The notes under the pieces: generated by a model | Database searches by the model: none | What the model saw: the letters and a program-made list of their open reading frames with translations, nothing else | Told to the model about the DNA's origin: nothing | Assembly: GCA_030538075.1 (NCBI GenBank) | Contig: JAUNUQ010000001.1 | Span: forward strand, 62,001 to 126,000 | Origin: Tissierellia bacterium | Lineage (GTDB): Bacteria > Bacillota > Clostridia > Tissierellales > Peptoniphilaceae | DNA: 64,000 bases | Direction: 5' to 3' | In this document: piece by piece, positions 8,259 through 17,366 of the stretch | Layout of the letters: each line of letters opens with the position of its first letter | How positions within the stretch are numbered: the stretch's first letter is position 1 | Position numbers and translations under genes: made by a program

Positions 8259-8279
8259 ATTGTTGCTATTTCTAGCCAC

Positions 8280-8711
8280 TTAACAATCCAAACAAAATCT
8301 ATAAAACGAATTATGATCCAACAACTGATACCCCTTTTCCTGCAGGAGCTTTTCGGCTTCTTCCTTTTTGGAGATTTTTAGGATGACGCCGGCGATGTCG
8401 TCTCGGTTGGAGAATACGTACATGTATTGCATGTCGTAGTCTTCGATGAGCAGGAGAAGGTCGTGGAGGGTGCCGACTTTGTTGGAGATGGCGACGGCGG
8501 TGACCTCGGTGAGGCTGGCGGAGATATGGTCTTCTTTCAGCAGTTTGTGGGCTTTTTCTGGCTCGGTGACCATCATTCGAAGTAGTCCGTACTCTTTCGT
8601 GTCGGCGAGGGCGAAGCTGATGATGTTGATGTCTGCGTCTTTTAGTAGCTGGGTGACACGGGTAAGGCTGCCACTCTTGTTTTCAACAAATACCGATAGC
8701 TGTAAAGTCAT
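8280..8711 (-). CDS. Tandem ACT-domain protein
   Basis: 143 aa, two ACT domains in tandem (LSVFVENKSGSLTRVTQLL near the start; second from about residue 70, VGTLHDLLLLI). ACT domains bind amino acids and act as allosteric sensors; stand-alone tandem ACT proteins accompany PaaK/Ior genes in many anaerobes. It is the last gene of the aryl-acid operon, 12 bp after a ligase gene. A paralogue lies at 10019-10423. A likely role is to sense an aromatic amino acid and tune the neighbouring ligase, but the ligand is not deducible. Confidence 0.85.
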   Translation of the reverse strand: MTLQLSVFVENKSGSLTRVTQLLKDADINIISFALADTKEYGLLRMMVTEPEKAHKLLKEDHISASLTEVTAVAISNKVGTLHDLLLLIEDYDMQYMYVFSNRDDIAGVILKISKKEEAEKLLQEKGYQLLDHNSFYRFCLDC

Positions 8712-8723
8712 ATGCTCTCCTTT

Positions 8724-10022
8724 CTAGAGGATCTTCCTGTTGTCGATGACGCGGATGGACTTGCCTGTGGAGCGTTCGATGGTCTTGGGTTCGACCAATT
8801 TGACTTTTACTTTGATGCCCAGGGCTTGCCGCAGGGCGTATTCAAATTTGTCTGTCAGGCGCTCCAGTTCGCGGATCTCGTCGCTGAAGAATTTCTCTTC
8901 GACTTCGACCCAGACCTCCATGCGGTCCATATTGTCGACGCGGTCCACATAGATCATGTAATAGGGTTTGGTTTCACCCAGTTCGAGCAGCGCTGCTTCG
9001 ATTTGCGTCGGATAGATGTTCACTCCGCGGATGATGAGCATGTCATCGGATCTACCTGTAAATCTGGAGATGCGGGCGCTGGTTCTGCCGCAGTCACAGG
9101 GATCGTAGTGAATTGAGGTGAGGTCTTTGGTTCGGTAGCGGATGAGGGGAAATGCCTCTTTTGTCAAAGTGGTGATGACGAGTTCTCCCTGTTCCCCCTC
9201 TGCCACTGGTTTTAACGTGACGGGATCGACGACCTCCGGCAGAAAATGATCTTCATAGATGTGTAGACCCTTGTGGTATTTGCAGTCCGCTGCCACTCCA
9301 GGTCCCATGATTTCACTGAGCCCATAGATGTCATATGCTTTGATCCCCAGGCTCTTTTCAATCTGAATGCGCATGTTTTCAGTCCAAGGTTCACCACCGC
9401 AGATGGCACATTTGAGGGTGAGCTTCTCTAGTTCGCCCTTTTCTGCGATTTCTTCTATCAGATGAAGCAAATAGGAGGGAGTACAGGCGATGGCCGTGCA
9501 CTCGAGGTCCTCCATCATGGTTATCTGCTTTTTGGTGTTCGAACTGGACATGGGGACGACCATTGCGCCTAGGTTTTCGGCTCCATAATGGAGTCCCAAT
9601 CCTCCCGTAAAGAGCCCATATCCGTAAGAGACTTGAATCTTGTCATCTTTTCCGATGCCCGCCATCGCAAGGACTCTGGCTACACATTCCTTCCAGATTT
9701 CTATATCCCGGCGGGTGTATCCAACTACTGTTGCCTTTCCGGTAGTACCAGAAGAGGCATGGATGCGCACGACTTCGGAAAGGGGCGCGGCAAATAATCC
9801 AAAGGGGTAGTTTTCTCGGATGTCTTCCTTGGTGGTATAGGGCAGTTTTTCAATATCATCTAAGGAGTTGATGTCCCATGGACTCAGTCCAATGGCCTGC
9901 ATCTTTTCCCGGTAATAGGGGACATTGTGATAGATTCGATCCACCAATTTCTTTAGCCGAGCTCCTTGGAGGTTTCTCATGTCCTCGCGGTCCATGCACT
10001 CCTTCGCTTTATTCCAAATCAT
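8724..10022 (-). CDS. paaK: Phenylacetate-CoA ligase (PaaK family), copy 1
   Basis: 432 aa, full length. An adenylate-forming enzyme that joins an aryl acetate to CoA through an acyl-AMP, or runs the reverse way to make ATP. The phosphate-binding loop is HASSGTTGKATVVGYT (about residues 88-103). YGLSEIMGPG and the C-terminal GRSDDMLIIRGVNIYPTQIE complete the PaaK signature. Its start overlaps the stop of the upstream ACT gene by 4 bp. With IorAB it fits a path from aromatic amino acids via arylpyruvates to aryl-acetyl-CoA and aryl acetates. Confidence 0.92.
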   Translation of the reverse strand: MIWNKAKECMDREDMRNLQGARLKKLVDRIYHNVPYYREKMQAIGLSPWDINSLDDIEKLPYTTKEDIRENYPFGLFAAPLSEVVRIHASSGTTGKATVVGYTRRDIEIWKECVARVLAMAGIGKDDKIQVSYGYGLFTGGLGLHYGAENLGAMVVPMSSSNTKKQITMMEDLECTAIACTPSYLLHLIEEIAEKGELEKLTLKCAICGGEPWTENMRIQIEKSLGIKAYDIYGLSEIMGPGVAADCKYHKGLHIYEDHFLPEVVDPVTLKPVAEGEQGELVITTLTKEAFPLIRYRTKDLTSIHYDPCDCGRTSARISRFTGRSDDMLIIRGVNIYPTQIEAALLELGETKPYYMIYVDRVDNMDRMEVWVEVEEKFFSDEIRELERLTDKFEYALRQALGIKVKVKLVEPKTIERSTGKSIRVIDNRKIL

Positions 10023-10423
10023 ACGACTCGAATTCCCTTCTCTTTCAAAAAGGCCTCAGCCTGCTTCGCTTCTTCAACATGGAGCACCATCAAGGGATCT
10101 TTGTCGCCTCGAAGGACCATGGAATAAACATAATTGACAAAATAGCCTTCTCCAGACAGCAGTTGAAGTACGCGGTTTAGGGCGCCTGGCTCATCTTCCA
10201 GCTCGATGCCGATCACATCAGTCGTGATCATCCCAAAGCCATTTTCCTTTAATAGCTTTTCCGCATTGTCAAAATCATCGACCAAAAGCCTTAGGATTCC
10301 AAACTCCGTGGTATCCATGACGGAAAAGGCCCGAATATTGATCCCAGCAGCAGCCAATATCCTCGTAACTGCCGCCAGAGATCCTGAAATGTTCTCTACA
10401 AATACGGAAATCTGTTTGATCAT
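10019..10423 (-). CDS. Tandem ACT-domain protein, paralogue
   Basis: 134 aa with two ACT folds (ISVFVENISGSLAAVTRIL; EDEPGALNRVLQLL), clearly related to the protein at 8280-8711. It overlaps both neighbours by 4 bp (ATGA junctions), so it is coupled to iorB and to the ligase. The duplicated ACT/PaaK arrangement suggests each ligase has its own sensor. It is probably cytosolic, with no signal or membrane segment. Confidence 0.85.
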   Translation of the reverse strand: MIKQISVFVENISGSLAAVTRILAAAGINIRAFSVMDTTEFGILRLLVDDFDNAEKLLKENGFGMITTDVIGIELEDEPGALNRVLQLLSGEGYFVNYVYSMVLRGDKDPLMVLHVEEAKQAEAFLKEKGIRVV

Positions 10424-11007
10424 AAGTTGGTCACCTTCTTCGTATGAAAGCCCACCTCGAAAGCCGCTAAATTGACATCGATGGTCTTAGGGGGGACGGT
10501 GCTCCGAATGACTTTTTCCCAGATGTCCTTCTCAATTTCCATATGCTGTGCAGTGACGCCGAGGACGACGGTATTAAATACCTTCACATTACCTAGGGCC
10601 CTCGCCTCGCTCAGGGCATCCAAGCAGATCACCTGGAACTTCTCTCCGAGCTTCTCCAAGACATCCTCTGGGTATTCTTCTTTACCTATGACGACGGGCA
10701 TTGGGTCGATGCGCTGGTCGTTGACGATGAGTACGCCATCCTCTGCTAAAAAATGGGCATAACGCTGGGCTTCTAGTTTCTCGAAGGCGATGAGGATGTC
10801 CGCACAGCCTTCTTCGACGATGGGTTCAGCCACCTGGTCCCCGTATCGGACAAAGGTGACGACACTACCGCCCCGCTGGGCCATACCGTGCACTTCTGAG
10901 ATCTTGACGTCATAACCAGCTTCCAAGATGACTCCGCCCAATACCCGGCTGGTTAACAGCGTTCCCTGTCCACCAACCCCGACGATCATAATATTTTTTG
11001 TCTTCAT
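10420..11007 (-). CDS. iorB: Indolepyruvate ferredoxin oxidoreductase, beta subunit
   Basis: 195 aa from the ATG at 11007, which has TAGGAGG upstream; a longer frame to 11097 overlaps iorA and was rejected. The gamma-type fold of pyruvate:ferredoxin oxidoreductases is recognised by IMIVGVGGQGTLLTSRVLG at the N-terminus and EVHGMAQRGGSVVTFVRYG. With IorA it oxidatively decarboxylates arylpyruvates to aryl-acetyl-CoA while reducing ferredoxin. The gap to iorA is 8 bp. Confidence 0.93.
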   Translation of the reverse strand: MKTKNIMIVGVGGQGTLLTSRVLGGVILEAGYDVKISEVHGMAQRGGSVVTFVRYGDQVAEPIVEEGCADILIAFEKLEAQRYAHFLAEDGVLIVNDQRIDPMPVVIGKEEYPEDVLEKLGEKFQVICLDALSEARALGNVKVFNTVVLGVTAQHMEIEKDIWEKVIRSTVPPKTIDVNLAAFEVGFHTKKVTNL

Positions 11008-11015
11008 GCTGCCTC

Positions 11016-12773
11016 CTAGATGCTCTCGATAATGCTGTCGACCATTTCGATGGCCCCAAAGGGACATGTACGATAGCAGAGTCCACAACCGTTGCACATG
11101 GTGTCATTGATCAGCGTCGTACCGTCTGGATCCTTGGTCAATGCAGGACATCCCGGTTTCAGACACAATCCACATTTACGGCAGGCTTCTTTGTTAACGA
11201 CGTATTGATTCTTAATCGGCTTGCCCTTTAATAGCACACAGGGCGCCTTGGTGATGATCACTGAGAGCTCTTCCCGCGCCAGCTCCTGTTTGAATAGGGC
11301 TGCCAAATTCTTGGTATCAAAGGCAAAGATCTCCGTCACATGTTTGACGCCAACGGCTTCACAGAGCTTTTTCAGGTCGATCATTCCAGCCTCTTCGCCC
11401 ATTAGAGTGTAGCCCGTGGCGGGGTTATCCTGATGTCCCGTCATCGCCGTAGTCGAGTTGTCCAAGATGAGGACAGTGGCCGTTGACTTGTTGTAGACCA
11501 TATTCATCAGGGAGTTGATCCCCGTGTGAAGGAAGGTCGAATCTCCGATGACGGCGACCCAGTTCTTCACATAGTCTTTTCCCTTCGCCTTTTCCATCCC
11601 ATGGAGGGTGCTGATGCTGGCGCCCATACAGACCGTGGTGTCAATGGTATTGAGAGGATCTCCCACTCCTAGAGTATAGCAGCCGATATCCCCTGCGCCA
11701 TGGATCTTGAGCTTGTTCATGACGGAGTAGACACTGCGGTGAGGGCAACCGGGACATAGAACCGGAGGGCGGATCGGCGTCTTCTCTGGAGCCAAGGTCT
11801 CCACTCCCCCTACGAACACCTTGCGAAGTAGATTCGCACTGTATTCCCCCATCAAGCTGAAGAGGTCTTTTCCCTCACAGGCGATGCCCCAGGATTTCAC
11901 CTGGTTCTCGATCACTGGATCTAATTCTTCAAAGATGATCAGACGATCTACCTTTTTCGCAAAGGCCTCGATCGCCTTCTTGGGTAGTGGATTGATGAGT
12001 CCTAGCTTGAGTACAGAAGCTTCCGGCATGGCCTCTCGGACATATTGATAGGGGATGCCAAAGGTGATAAAGCCGATCTTGGTATCCCGAATCTCTTCAC
12101 TACAGAGCTTTTCTGTCCAAACAGCATCCTCGCCTAGTCTTTTCATCCGATCTTCTACGATGGGATGTCGAAGCTTTGCATGGGCTGGCACCATAACATT
12201 CTTACGTATGTTGACTTCATAGGCTCTGTCTTCGATCTGCTCCCTGTCTTCCAGTTCCACAATCCCCTGGGAATGGGAGAGACGGGTGGTCGTTCGCAGG
12301 ATCACCGGTGTATCATAGGCTTCGCTGAGCTCAAATGCCAGTTTGGTAAAGTCCTTGGCTTCTTGGCTGTCCGATGGCTCCACCACTGGGATCTTAGCTG
12401 CAATCGCAACGCTTCGGGTGTCCTGCTCATTTTGGGAGCTATATAGACCAGGATCATCTGCCACGACGACGACCAGCCCAGCGTTCACGCCGATGTAGGA
12501 GGCGGTAAACAGTGGATCTGCCGCCACATTCAGTCCGACATGCTTCATTGATGCCATACTGCGCACTCCGGCCATAGAAGCGCCGATGGCCACTTCCATG
12601 GCGACCTTTTCATTCGGTGACCATTCAGAGTATAAGTCGTCTTTGTATTGAACCAGGTTTTCACTGATCTCCGTACTGGGTGTGCCTGGATAAGCTGCGC
12701 TCACTTTGACCCCGGCCTCATAGGCTCCGCGGGCGATGGCTGCATTTCCTAGTAAAATCTCTTTTCTCTTCAA
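11016..12773 (-). CDS. iorA: Indolepyruvate ferredoxin oxidoreductase, alpha subunit
   Basis: 585 aa, full length. Thiamine-diphosphate enzyme: the pyrimidine-binding domain comes first (AAYPGTPSTEISE), then the TPP core (GDIGCYTLGVGDPL; VIGDSTFLHTGINSL; ILDNSTTAMTGHQDNPATG), then two C-terminal ferredoxin-like 4Fe-4S motifs (CRKCGLC...GCPAL and CNGCGLCYRTCP). It oxidises indolepyruvate and related arylpyruvates from Trp, Phe and Tyr. It is second in the operon, 14 bp after the first ligase gene. Confidence 0.95.
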   Translation of the reverse strand: MKRKEILLGNAAIARGAYEAGVKVSAAYPGTPSTEISENLVQYKDDLYSEWSPNEKVAMEVAIGASMAGVRSMASMKHVGLNVAADPLFTASYIGVNAGLVVVVADDPGLYSSQNEQDTRSVAIAAKIPVVEPSDSQEAKDFTKLAFELSEAYDTPVILRTTTRLSHSQGIVELEDREQIEDRAYEVNIRKNVMVPAHAKLRHPIVEDRMKRLGEDAVWTEKLCSEEIRDTKIGFITFGIPYQYVREAMPEASVLKLGLINPLPKKAIEAFAKKVDRLIIFEELDPVIENQVKSWGIACEGKDLFSLMGEYSANLLRKVFVGGVETLAPEKTPIRPPVLCPGCPHRSVYSVMNKLKIHGAGDIGCYTLGVGDPLNTIDTTVCMGASISTLHGMEKAKGKDYVKNWVAVIGDSTFLHTGINSLMNMVYNKSTATVLILDNSTTAMTGHQDNPATGYTLMGEEAGMIDLKKLCEAVGVKHVTEIFAFDTKNLAALFKQELAREELSVIITKAPCVLLKGKPIKNQYVVNKEACRKCGLCLKPGCPALTKDPDGTTLINDTMCNGCGLCYRTCPFGAIEMVDSIIESI

Positions 12774-12787
12774 TGCTTCCTCCTATA

Positions 12788-14092
12788 TTAATTCACTCGA
12801 TTGTCAGTGACTCGTTTTGCCTTGCCCTCAAAGCGCTGTAAGCTTCTAGGAGCAACTAATTTGATGACGGCATCTATGCCGACGATGGTTCGTATACGGG
12901 ATCGAATTGTGTTCTCGAGCTTTTCTAACAGGGCGTAGGACTCCAAAAGGCTGTAGTCTGCCAGCTCTACCTTGACCTCCATAATATCCAGATGCTTTAT
13001 GCGATCGATGAGAATCTCATAGTTGGCGCCGATTTCATCGATCTCGAGAAGGGCCTCCTCAATCTGGGTTGGAAATACATTGACACCTCGAATCAGCAGC
13101 ATATCATCACTTCGGCCTTTTGTCGCCTCCATTCGCACCGTCGTCCGGCCGCAGGGACAGGGTTCGTAATGCAGGGTCGTAATATCCCTAGTGCGATATC
13201 GAACCAATGGAATGGCTTCCTTTGTCAAACAGGTTACAACCAGTTCCCCCTGGCTGCCCGCTGGGAGGACTTCTTCTGTGTCGGGATCGATGATCTCCAC
13301 TAAAAAATGATCTTCATTCACATGCATCCCCGTCAGCGCTTCACACTCCCCAGAGATTCCAGGGCCATTCAACTCACTCATACCATAGTTTTGGGTGAAC
13401 AGGACACCGTCCCCCCAGATATCCCTCAGCTCGCCGCGCATCTTTTCAGACAGACCTTCTCCCCCAAGGAGCCCTACTCGCAGAGAGAAGTCCCTTTGGG
13501 GGTCTAAGCCTTGCCCCACCACGGACTCCGCGATATGTAGTGCATAGGAAGGTGTTGCAACGAGAATGGTCGCTTCAAAATCCCTTAAATACATGATCTG
13601 TTTGGCAGTATTCCCAGCAGATGCCGGAACGATGTCGATGCCCAGATTTTCCAGACCATAGTGCAGACCAAGGGCACCTGTGAACATGCCATAACCAAAG
13701 CTGATCTGGGCGATGTCCCCAGTTCGCGCTCCGCCCATCACCGCCATTCGAGACACGGTATCTGTCCAATTTTTCATATCCCTTTCAGTATAGCCAACGA
13801 CTGTGGGCTTGCCCGTCGTACCAGAGGAAGCGTGGATCCTTCGCAGTTCACTCTTGGGGACTGCAAACAACCCAAAGGGATAATTATCCCGAAAATCCTG
13901 CTTGGTGATAAAGGGGAGGCTCTTCACATCCGCCAGGGTCTTTAAATCTCCCGGCTCCATGCCCTTATCCTGCATCTTCTTTCGATAAGGCTCGACCAGT
14001 TCATAGCCTCTTCTCACCTGATTTTGAATCCGCTCCAGCTGAAGGACTTCCAGCTCTTCCCGTGAGAGGGATTCTTCCTTTGCCCAAATCAT
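12788..14092 (-). CDS. paaK: Phenylacetate-CoA ligase (PaaK family), copy 2
   Basis: 434 aa from the ATG at 14092, behind GGAGGAAG. The frame is open to 14191 but the upstream part has no ribosome site and runs through the leader hairpins. It has the same PaaK signatures as the copy at 8724 (HASSGTTGKPTVVGYT; GRSDDMLLIRGVNVFPTQ) but the sequence has clearly diverged, so the two may prefer different aryl acids. It is the first gene of the operon. Confidence 0.92.
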   Translation of the reverse strand: MIWAKEESLSREELEVLQLERIQNQVRRGYELVEPYRKKMQDKGMEPGDLKTLADVKSLPFITKQDFRDNYPFGLFAVPKSELRRIHASSGTTGKPTVVGYTERDMKNWTDTVSRMAVMGGARTGDIAQISFGYGMFTGALGLHYGLENLGIDIVPASAGNTAKQIMYLRDFEATILVATPSYALHIAESVVGQGLDPQRDFSLRVGLLGGEGLSEKMRGELRDIWGDGVLFTQNYGMSELNGPGISGECEALTGMHVNEDHFLVEIIDPDTEEVLPAGSQGELVVTCLTKEAIPLVRYRTRDITTLHYEPCPCGRTTVRMEATKGRSDDMLLIRGVNVFPTQIEEALLEIDEIGANYEILIDRIKHLDIMEVKVELADYSLLESYALLEKLENTIRSRIRTIVGIDAVIKLVAPRSLQRFEGKAKRVTDNRVN

Positions 14093-14242
14093 ATTCTTCC
14101 TCCATTTTACACTATAAATACAGGTTTTAAAACCACTTGAACAACCGGCCATCCTACGGGAGGGCCGGTCTGCTAGAGAATTGTAATCCAATGAACAATT
14201 CTCCTTGCCGCTATGCCATGTAAAACTTTAACGCATTGATAC
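14093..14242 (-). promoter_or_regulatory. Structured 5' leader of the aryl-acid operon
   Basis: About 150 nt of untranslated leader. Two hairpins are visible on the minus strand: GAGAATTGT (14176-14184) with ACAATTCTC (14195-14203), and ACCGGCC (14144-14150) with GGCCGGT (14163-14169). The latter is followed by no long T-run, so it is not an ordinary terminator. No known riboswitch or T-box motif was recognised. A regulatory role is inferred from length and structure only. Confidence 0.4.
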
Positions 14243-14249
14243 ATTTGGA

Positions 14250-14278
14250 ATTATAACAATACATAGAATACTTGTCAA
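14250..14278 (-). promoter_or_regulatory. Consensus promoter of the paaK-ior operon
   Basis: On the minus strand TTGACA (14273-14278), exactly 17 bp, then TATAAT (14250-14255): a perfect sigma-A consensus. Transcription is expected near 14242. Confidence 0.85.
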
Positions 14279-14323
14279 TGTCTCAGAGGCTAGATTGCGG
14301 CTTATGGGACACTAACCACAGGT

Positions 14324-14353
14324 AAAAGAGAAGGCCCGGATGGTAACCGGGCC
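14324..14353 (-). terminator. Terminator of the fused ABC transporter gene
   Basis: GGCCCGG (14333-14339) pairs with CCGGGCC (14347-14353); on the minus strand it is followed by TTCTCTTTT. It lies 75 bp past the stop of the gene ending at 14428. Confidence 0.7.
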
Positions 14354-14427
14354 AAATGGAATAGTTCTTTTTGTCCACCATATCTTGTCAATGGATAGGA
14401 TCTGATCAGACAAGCGGTACCCCTATG

Positions 14428-17184
14428 CTAATCGGTTCGCAGCGCCTCGACAGGATCCTTTTTCGCAGCCTGCTTCGCCGGGATAAAGCCTCCGATCAGA
14501 GTGAGTAGCATGCTGAGCAGAACCAGGATCACCGCTCCTCCCACCGGGAGAGCCGCGTTCATATCGGTATTTCCGATCAAGCTGTGAATTACGGCATTGC
14601 CAGGCACCAAAATGAGCAGGGAAATCCCAATGCCCATCAGCCCAGCAATCAACCCAATGATGAAGGTCTCCGCGTTGAACACCTGTGATATATTGCCTTT
14701 GGAGGCCCCTATCGCCCGCAGGATGCCGATCTCCTTGGTCCTCTCCAAGACGGAGATGTAGGTGATGATGCCAATCATGATGGAGGAGACCACCAGGGAT
14801 ACCCCAACGAAGGCGATCAATACATAGGAGATCACATTGATGATCGTAGTCACAGAGGACATCAGTAGCTTCACAAAATCCGTATAGGTGATCCGATTTT
14901 CCTCCAAGGCGGTTTCATTATAATGCTCTATGGCAGCGGCGATGGAGTCCTTGTCCTCGAAACTATCGGCGTAAATATTGATCGAGGCTGGCGCATCTAC
15001 ACTGACATAGCCAAAGGCCTCCATATTGTCATCATAGCTACCGGGCGTGATGGTGTTATCGTAGATGCTCAGCATCACTTCATCCTGGGGATCCTCTAGG
15101 TATTGATCCAGTCCTTGTGCAAGACCAGCCTCATCCATGGTCATAAATCTCTGCATGGCCTGAGGATCCTCTCCATACACTGAGGGTAGCATACTCCCCC
15201 ATAGTGCCGCCTTATCCGACACATTCAGCCCTGCAATATACTCCTTCACATCTTCGATTTTTGCAGTTTCATCTTGCGGTGCGAAGTCGAAACCTGTGAG
15301 CACATTGGTATCTTTGGATAAAGTCTGAGCCCAGACCACCGGACTGTTATTTGCATGGTCGATCAAATAGTCTGAGAGCTTGGAAATATAACCCACAGCC
15401 CCCATAAAACTGGCGTTCGGCGCATCGGGGACGGGCCGGACGATTCCTGTGATCTTAAGGGTCAATGCCCCTTCCATCAACTCCTCTACTTTTGCCGGAT
15501 CCTCTTTGACATATTCAAACTGGTCTTGACCTTGGTCTACAAAATAGTCACTAGCCGGGATCAGGTGAAATTCATGGCTTGCCATCTCTTCATAGGTCCA
15601 GTCGTACTCCTCCGCCACAAAATCCGCATCGGCCTCCACCTCATCCATCAGAGCCGGATACTCACTAGAGGGCAAATAGCCCAAGGCGTATAGGGTGGAC
15701 AGGGAAATCCGGTTGTATTCATCTAAAAACAGAACGACCTCATCTGCCTCCTCTGGCCAGTGGCCATAGCTGAGTTCATAGTTTTCGGTGATCACAGGAC
15801 TGACGGTCGTCCCCGCCATCCCAGGGATCAGCTCCTGAAAAATGTCTCTCGAGGGCATTCCTCCCATGGATGGGCCCTGTCTATCCTCTGCATTCATCCA
15901 AGGCGGTCCTCCCATAGGTGGACCCGTTGAGACGATTTCCCCATCCTGTCCCAAATCCTCACCATTGGTATTGACTAGGGCATTATCCAGATCATAAGCA
16001 TATACGTCAAAGGCCACATCATAGGAGTAGACAATGCCATTTTCTCCAAGGTATTGATGGATTTCGCTGCTGGGATCATCCAGATATTTTTTGAACTCCG
16101 TCAGATTATTCTCTGAGATGCTGGTTGACATCTTGCTCATCAATTCGAGGTTAGCCCCATCAGAATAGACTCTGTCTAGGTTTTGATCCGCCTGTTTCTC
16201 CGCATCCATCCGGCTTTGGTAGCTGCCCATCACCCCCGTCAGATCGATGGCCTGGGCGTCGATCGTGATGGGATAGGAGGCCATGGTCTCCCGCTGTATG
16301 TCCGTGATATAGGTATTGACCCCATTGGATAGAGATAGGATTAGGGCAATTCCGATAATGCCAATCGAGCCGGCAAAGGAGGTGAGGAGAGTTCTCCCCT
16401 TTTTTGTGAGTAGATTATTAAAGCTGAGGGAAAGGGATGTTCCAAAGGACATGGAGGCCTTGCCCATATTCTGATGGGTGGGGGCATCCAAGTTCGCTTC
16501 GTCGATGAGTAGAGGATTGGTATCATCAATGATCTTTCCGTCTCTTAGCCTTACGATCCGATTGGCATATTTCTCGGCCAGCTCCCCATTATGGGTGACC
16601 ATGACCACCAATCGGTCCTTCGCGACTTCTTTGAGGAGTTCCATCACCTGTAGGCTCGTCTCGGAGTCCAAGGCTCCTGTGGGTTCGTCTGCCAGCAGAA
16701 TATCCGGATTGTTGACTAGGGCCCGGGCGATGGCAACCCTCTGCATTTGCCCTCCAGACATCTGGTTTGGCCTCTTGTGAATCTGATCCCCCAGCCCTAC
16801 TCGCTCCAGTTCTGCCTGAGCCCGATCTCTGCGCTCTTTTTTTGAAATACCGGAGATCGTCAGTGCCAGTTCCACATTGGACAGGATGGACTGATGGGGA
16901 ATGAGGTTGTAGCTCTGAAATACAAATCCGACGGAATGATTTCGATAGGAGTCCCAATCCCGATCCCTGTACTCTTTGGTGGAGATTCCGTTGATGATCA
17001 GATCACCATCATCATAGCGATCCAGTCCCCCTATGATATTGAGCATGGTCGTCTTCCCCGAGCCACTGGGTCCGAGGATGGCGACAAATTCATTGTCCCT
17101 AAGATTTAAGCTGACTTCATCCAAAGCCCTTTGGATCAGATCTCCCGTTTGGTATTGTTTGGATATATTCTTAATTTGCAGCAT
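14428..17184 (-). CDS. ABC exporter with fused ATPase and FtsX-type permease
   Basis: 918 aa from the ATG at 17184 behind GAAAGGTGG (the frame opens at 17250 without a site). The N-terminal ATPase has Walker A GPSGSGKTT, signature MSGGQMQRVAIARAL, Walker B ILLADEPTGALDS and a His-loop VTHN. A transmembrane helix near 290 follows, then a large extracellular region of about 450 residues, then three C-terminal helices of the FtsX/MacB domain. Nucleotide-binding domain first and permease second resembles MacB. The extracellular part is acidic and long. The substrate (peptide, lipid or antibiotic) cannot be told from the sequence. It stands alone with its own terminator. Confidence 0.85.
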   Translation of the reverse strand: MLQIKNISKQYQTGDLIQRALDEVSLNLRDNEFVAILGPSGSGKTTMLNIIGGLDRYDDGDLIINGISTKEYRDRDWDSYRNHSVGFVFQSYNLIPHQSILSNVELALTISGISKKERRDRAQAELERVGLGDQIHKRPNQMSGGQMQRVAIARALVNNPDILLADEPTGALDSETSLQVMELLKEVAKDRLVVMVTHNGELAEKYANRIVRLRDGKIIDDTNPLLIDEANLDAPTHQNMGKASMSFGTSLSLSFNNLLTKKGRTLLTSFAGSIGIIGIALILSLSNGVNTYITDIQRETMASYPITIDAQAIDLTGVMGSYQSRMDAEKQADQNLDRVYSDGANLELMSKMSTSISENNLTEFKKYLDDPSSEIHQYLGENGIVYSYDVAFDVYAYDLDNALVNTNGEDLGQDGEIVSTGPPMGGPPWMNAEDRQGPSMGGMPSRDIFQELIPGMAGTTVSPVITENYELSYGHWPEEADEVVLFLDEYNRISLSTLYALGYLPSSEYPALMDEVEADADFVAEEYDWTYEEMASHEFHLIPASDYFVDQGQDQFEYVKEDPAKVEELMEGALTLKITGIVRPVPDAPNASFMGAVGYISKLSDYLIDHANNSPVVWAQTLSKDTNVLTGFDFAPQDETAKIEDVKEYIAGLNVSDKAALWGSMLPSVYGEDPQAMQRFMTMDEAGLAQGLDQYLEDPQDEVMLSIYDNTITPGSYDDNMEAFGYVSVDAPASINIYADSFEDKDSIAAAIEHYNETALEENRITYTDFVKLLMSSVTTIINVISYVLIAFVGVSLVVSSIMIGIITYISVLERTKEIGILRAIGASKGNISQVFNAETFIIGLIAGLMGIGISLLILVPGNAVIHSLIGNTDMNAALPVGGAVILVLLSMLLTLIGGFIPAKQAAKKDPVEALRTD

Positions 17185-17285
17185 CTTTTTCCACCTTTCA
17201 ATAGCAATACTCTGCAATACAGATACCGCAGTGAAGGATGATCCAAACATAAATTTTTCGTAAACAGCAGGACAAGGTGAAGAGA

Positions 17286-17312
17286 AAAAAAACTGCCCTA
17301 TGACAGTTTTTT
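17286..17312. terminator. Hairpin between the yeiH-type gene and the ABC gene
   Basis: AAAAAACTG and CAGTTTTTT flank an 8-nt loop, giving A/T tracts on both sides. It is placed to end the minus-strand gene that stops at 17367. Confidence 0.65.
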
Positions 17313-17366
17313 GCTCGAAGATAATTCACGATGATATGCCGATGGAGCCCAGGAGCTCCCCTCTTT

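Noticed and set aside
1..8260. CRISPR array within the window
   Set aside because: No regularly spaced repeats were found; only the single degenerate repeat at 8140-8176. The array is expected left of base 1, after cas1-cas2.
14144..14169. Leader hairpin as an intrinsic terminator of the paaK/ior operon
   Set aside because: No T-tract follows on the minus strand, so attenuation by this stem alone is not supported.
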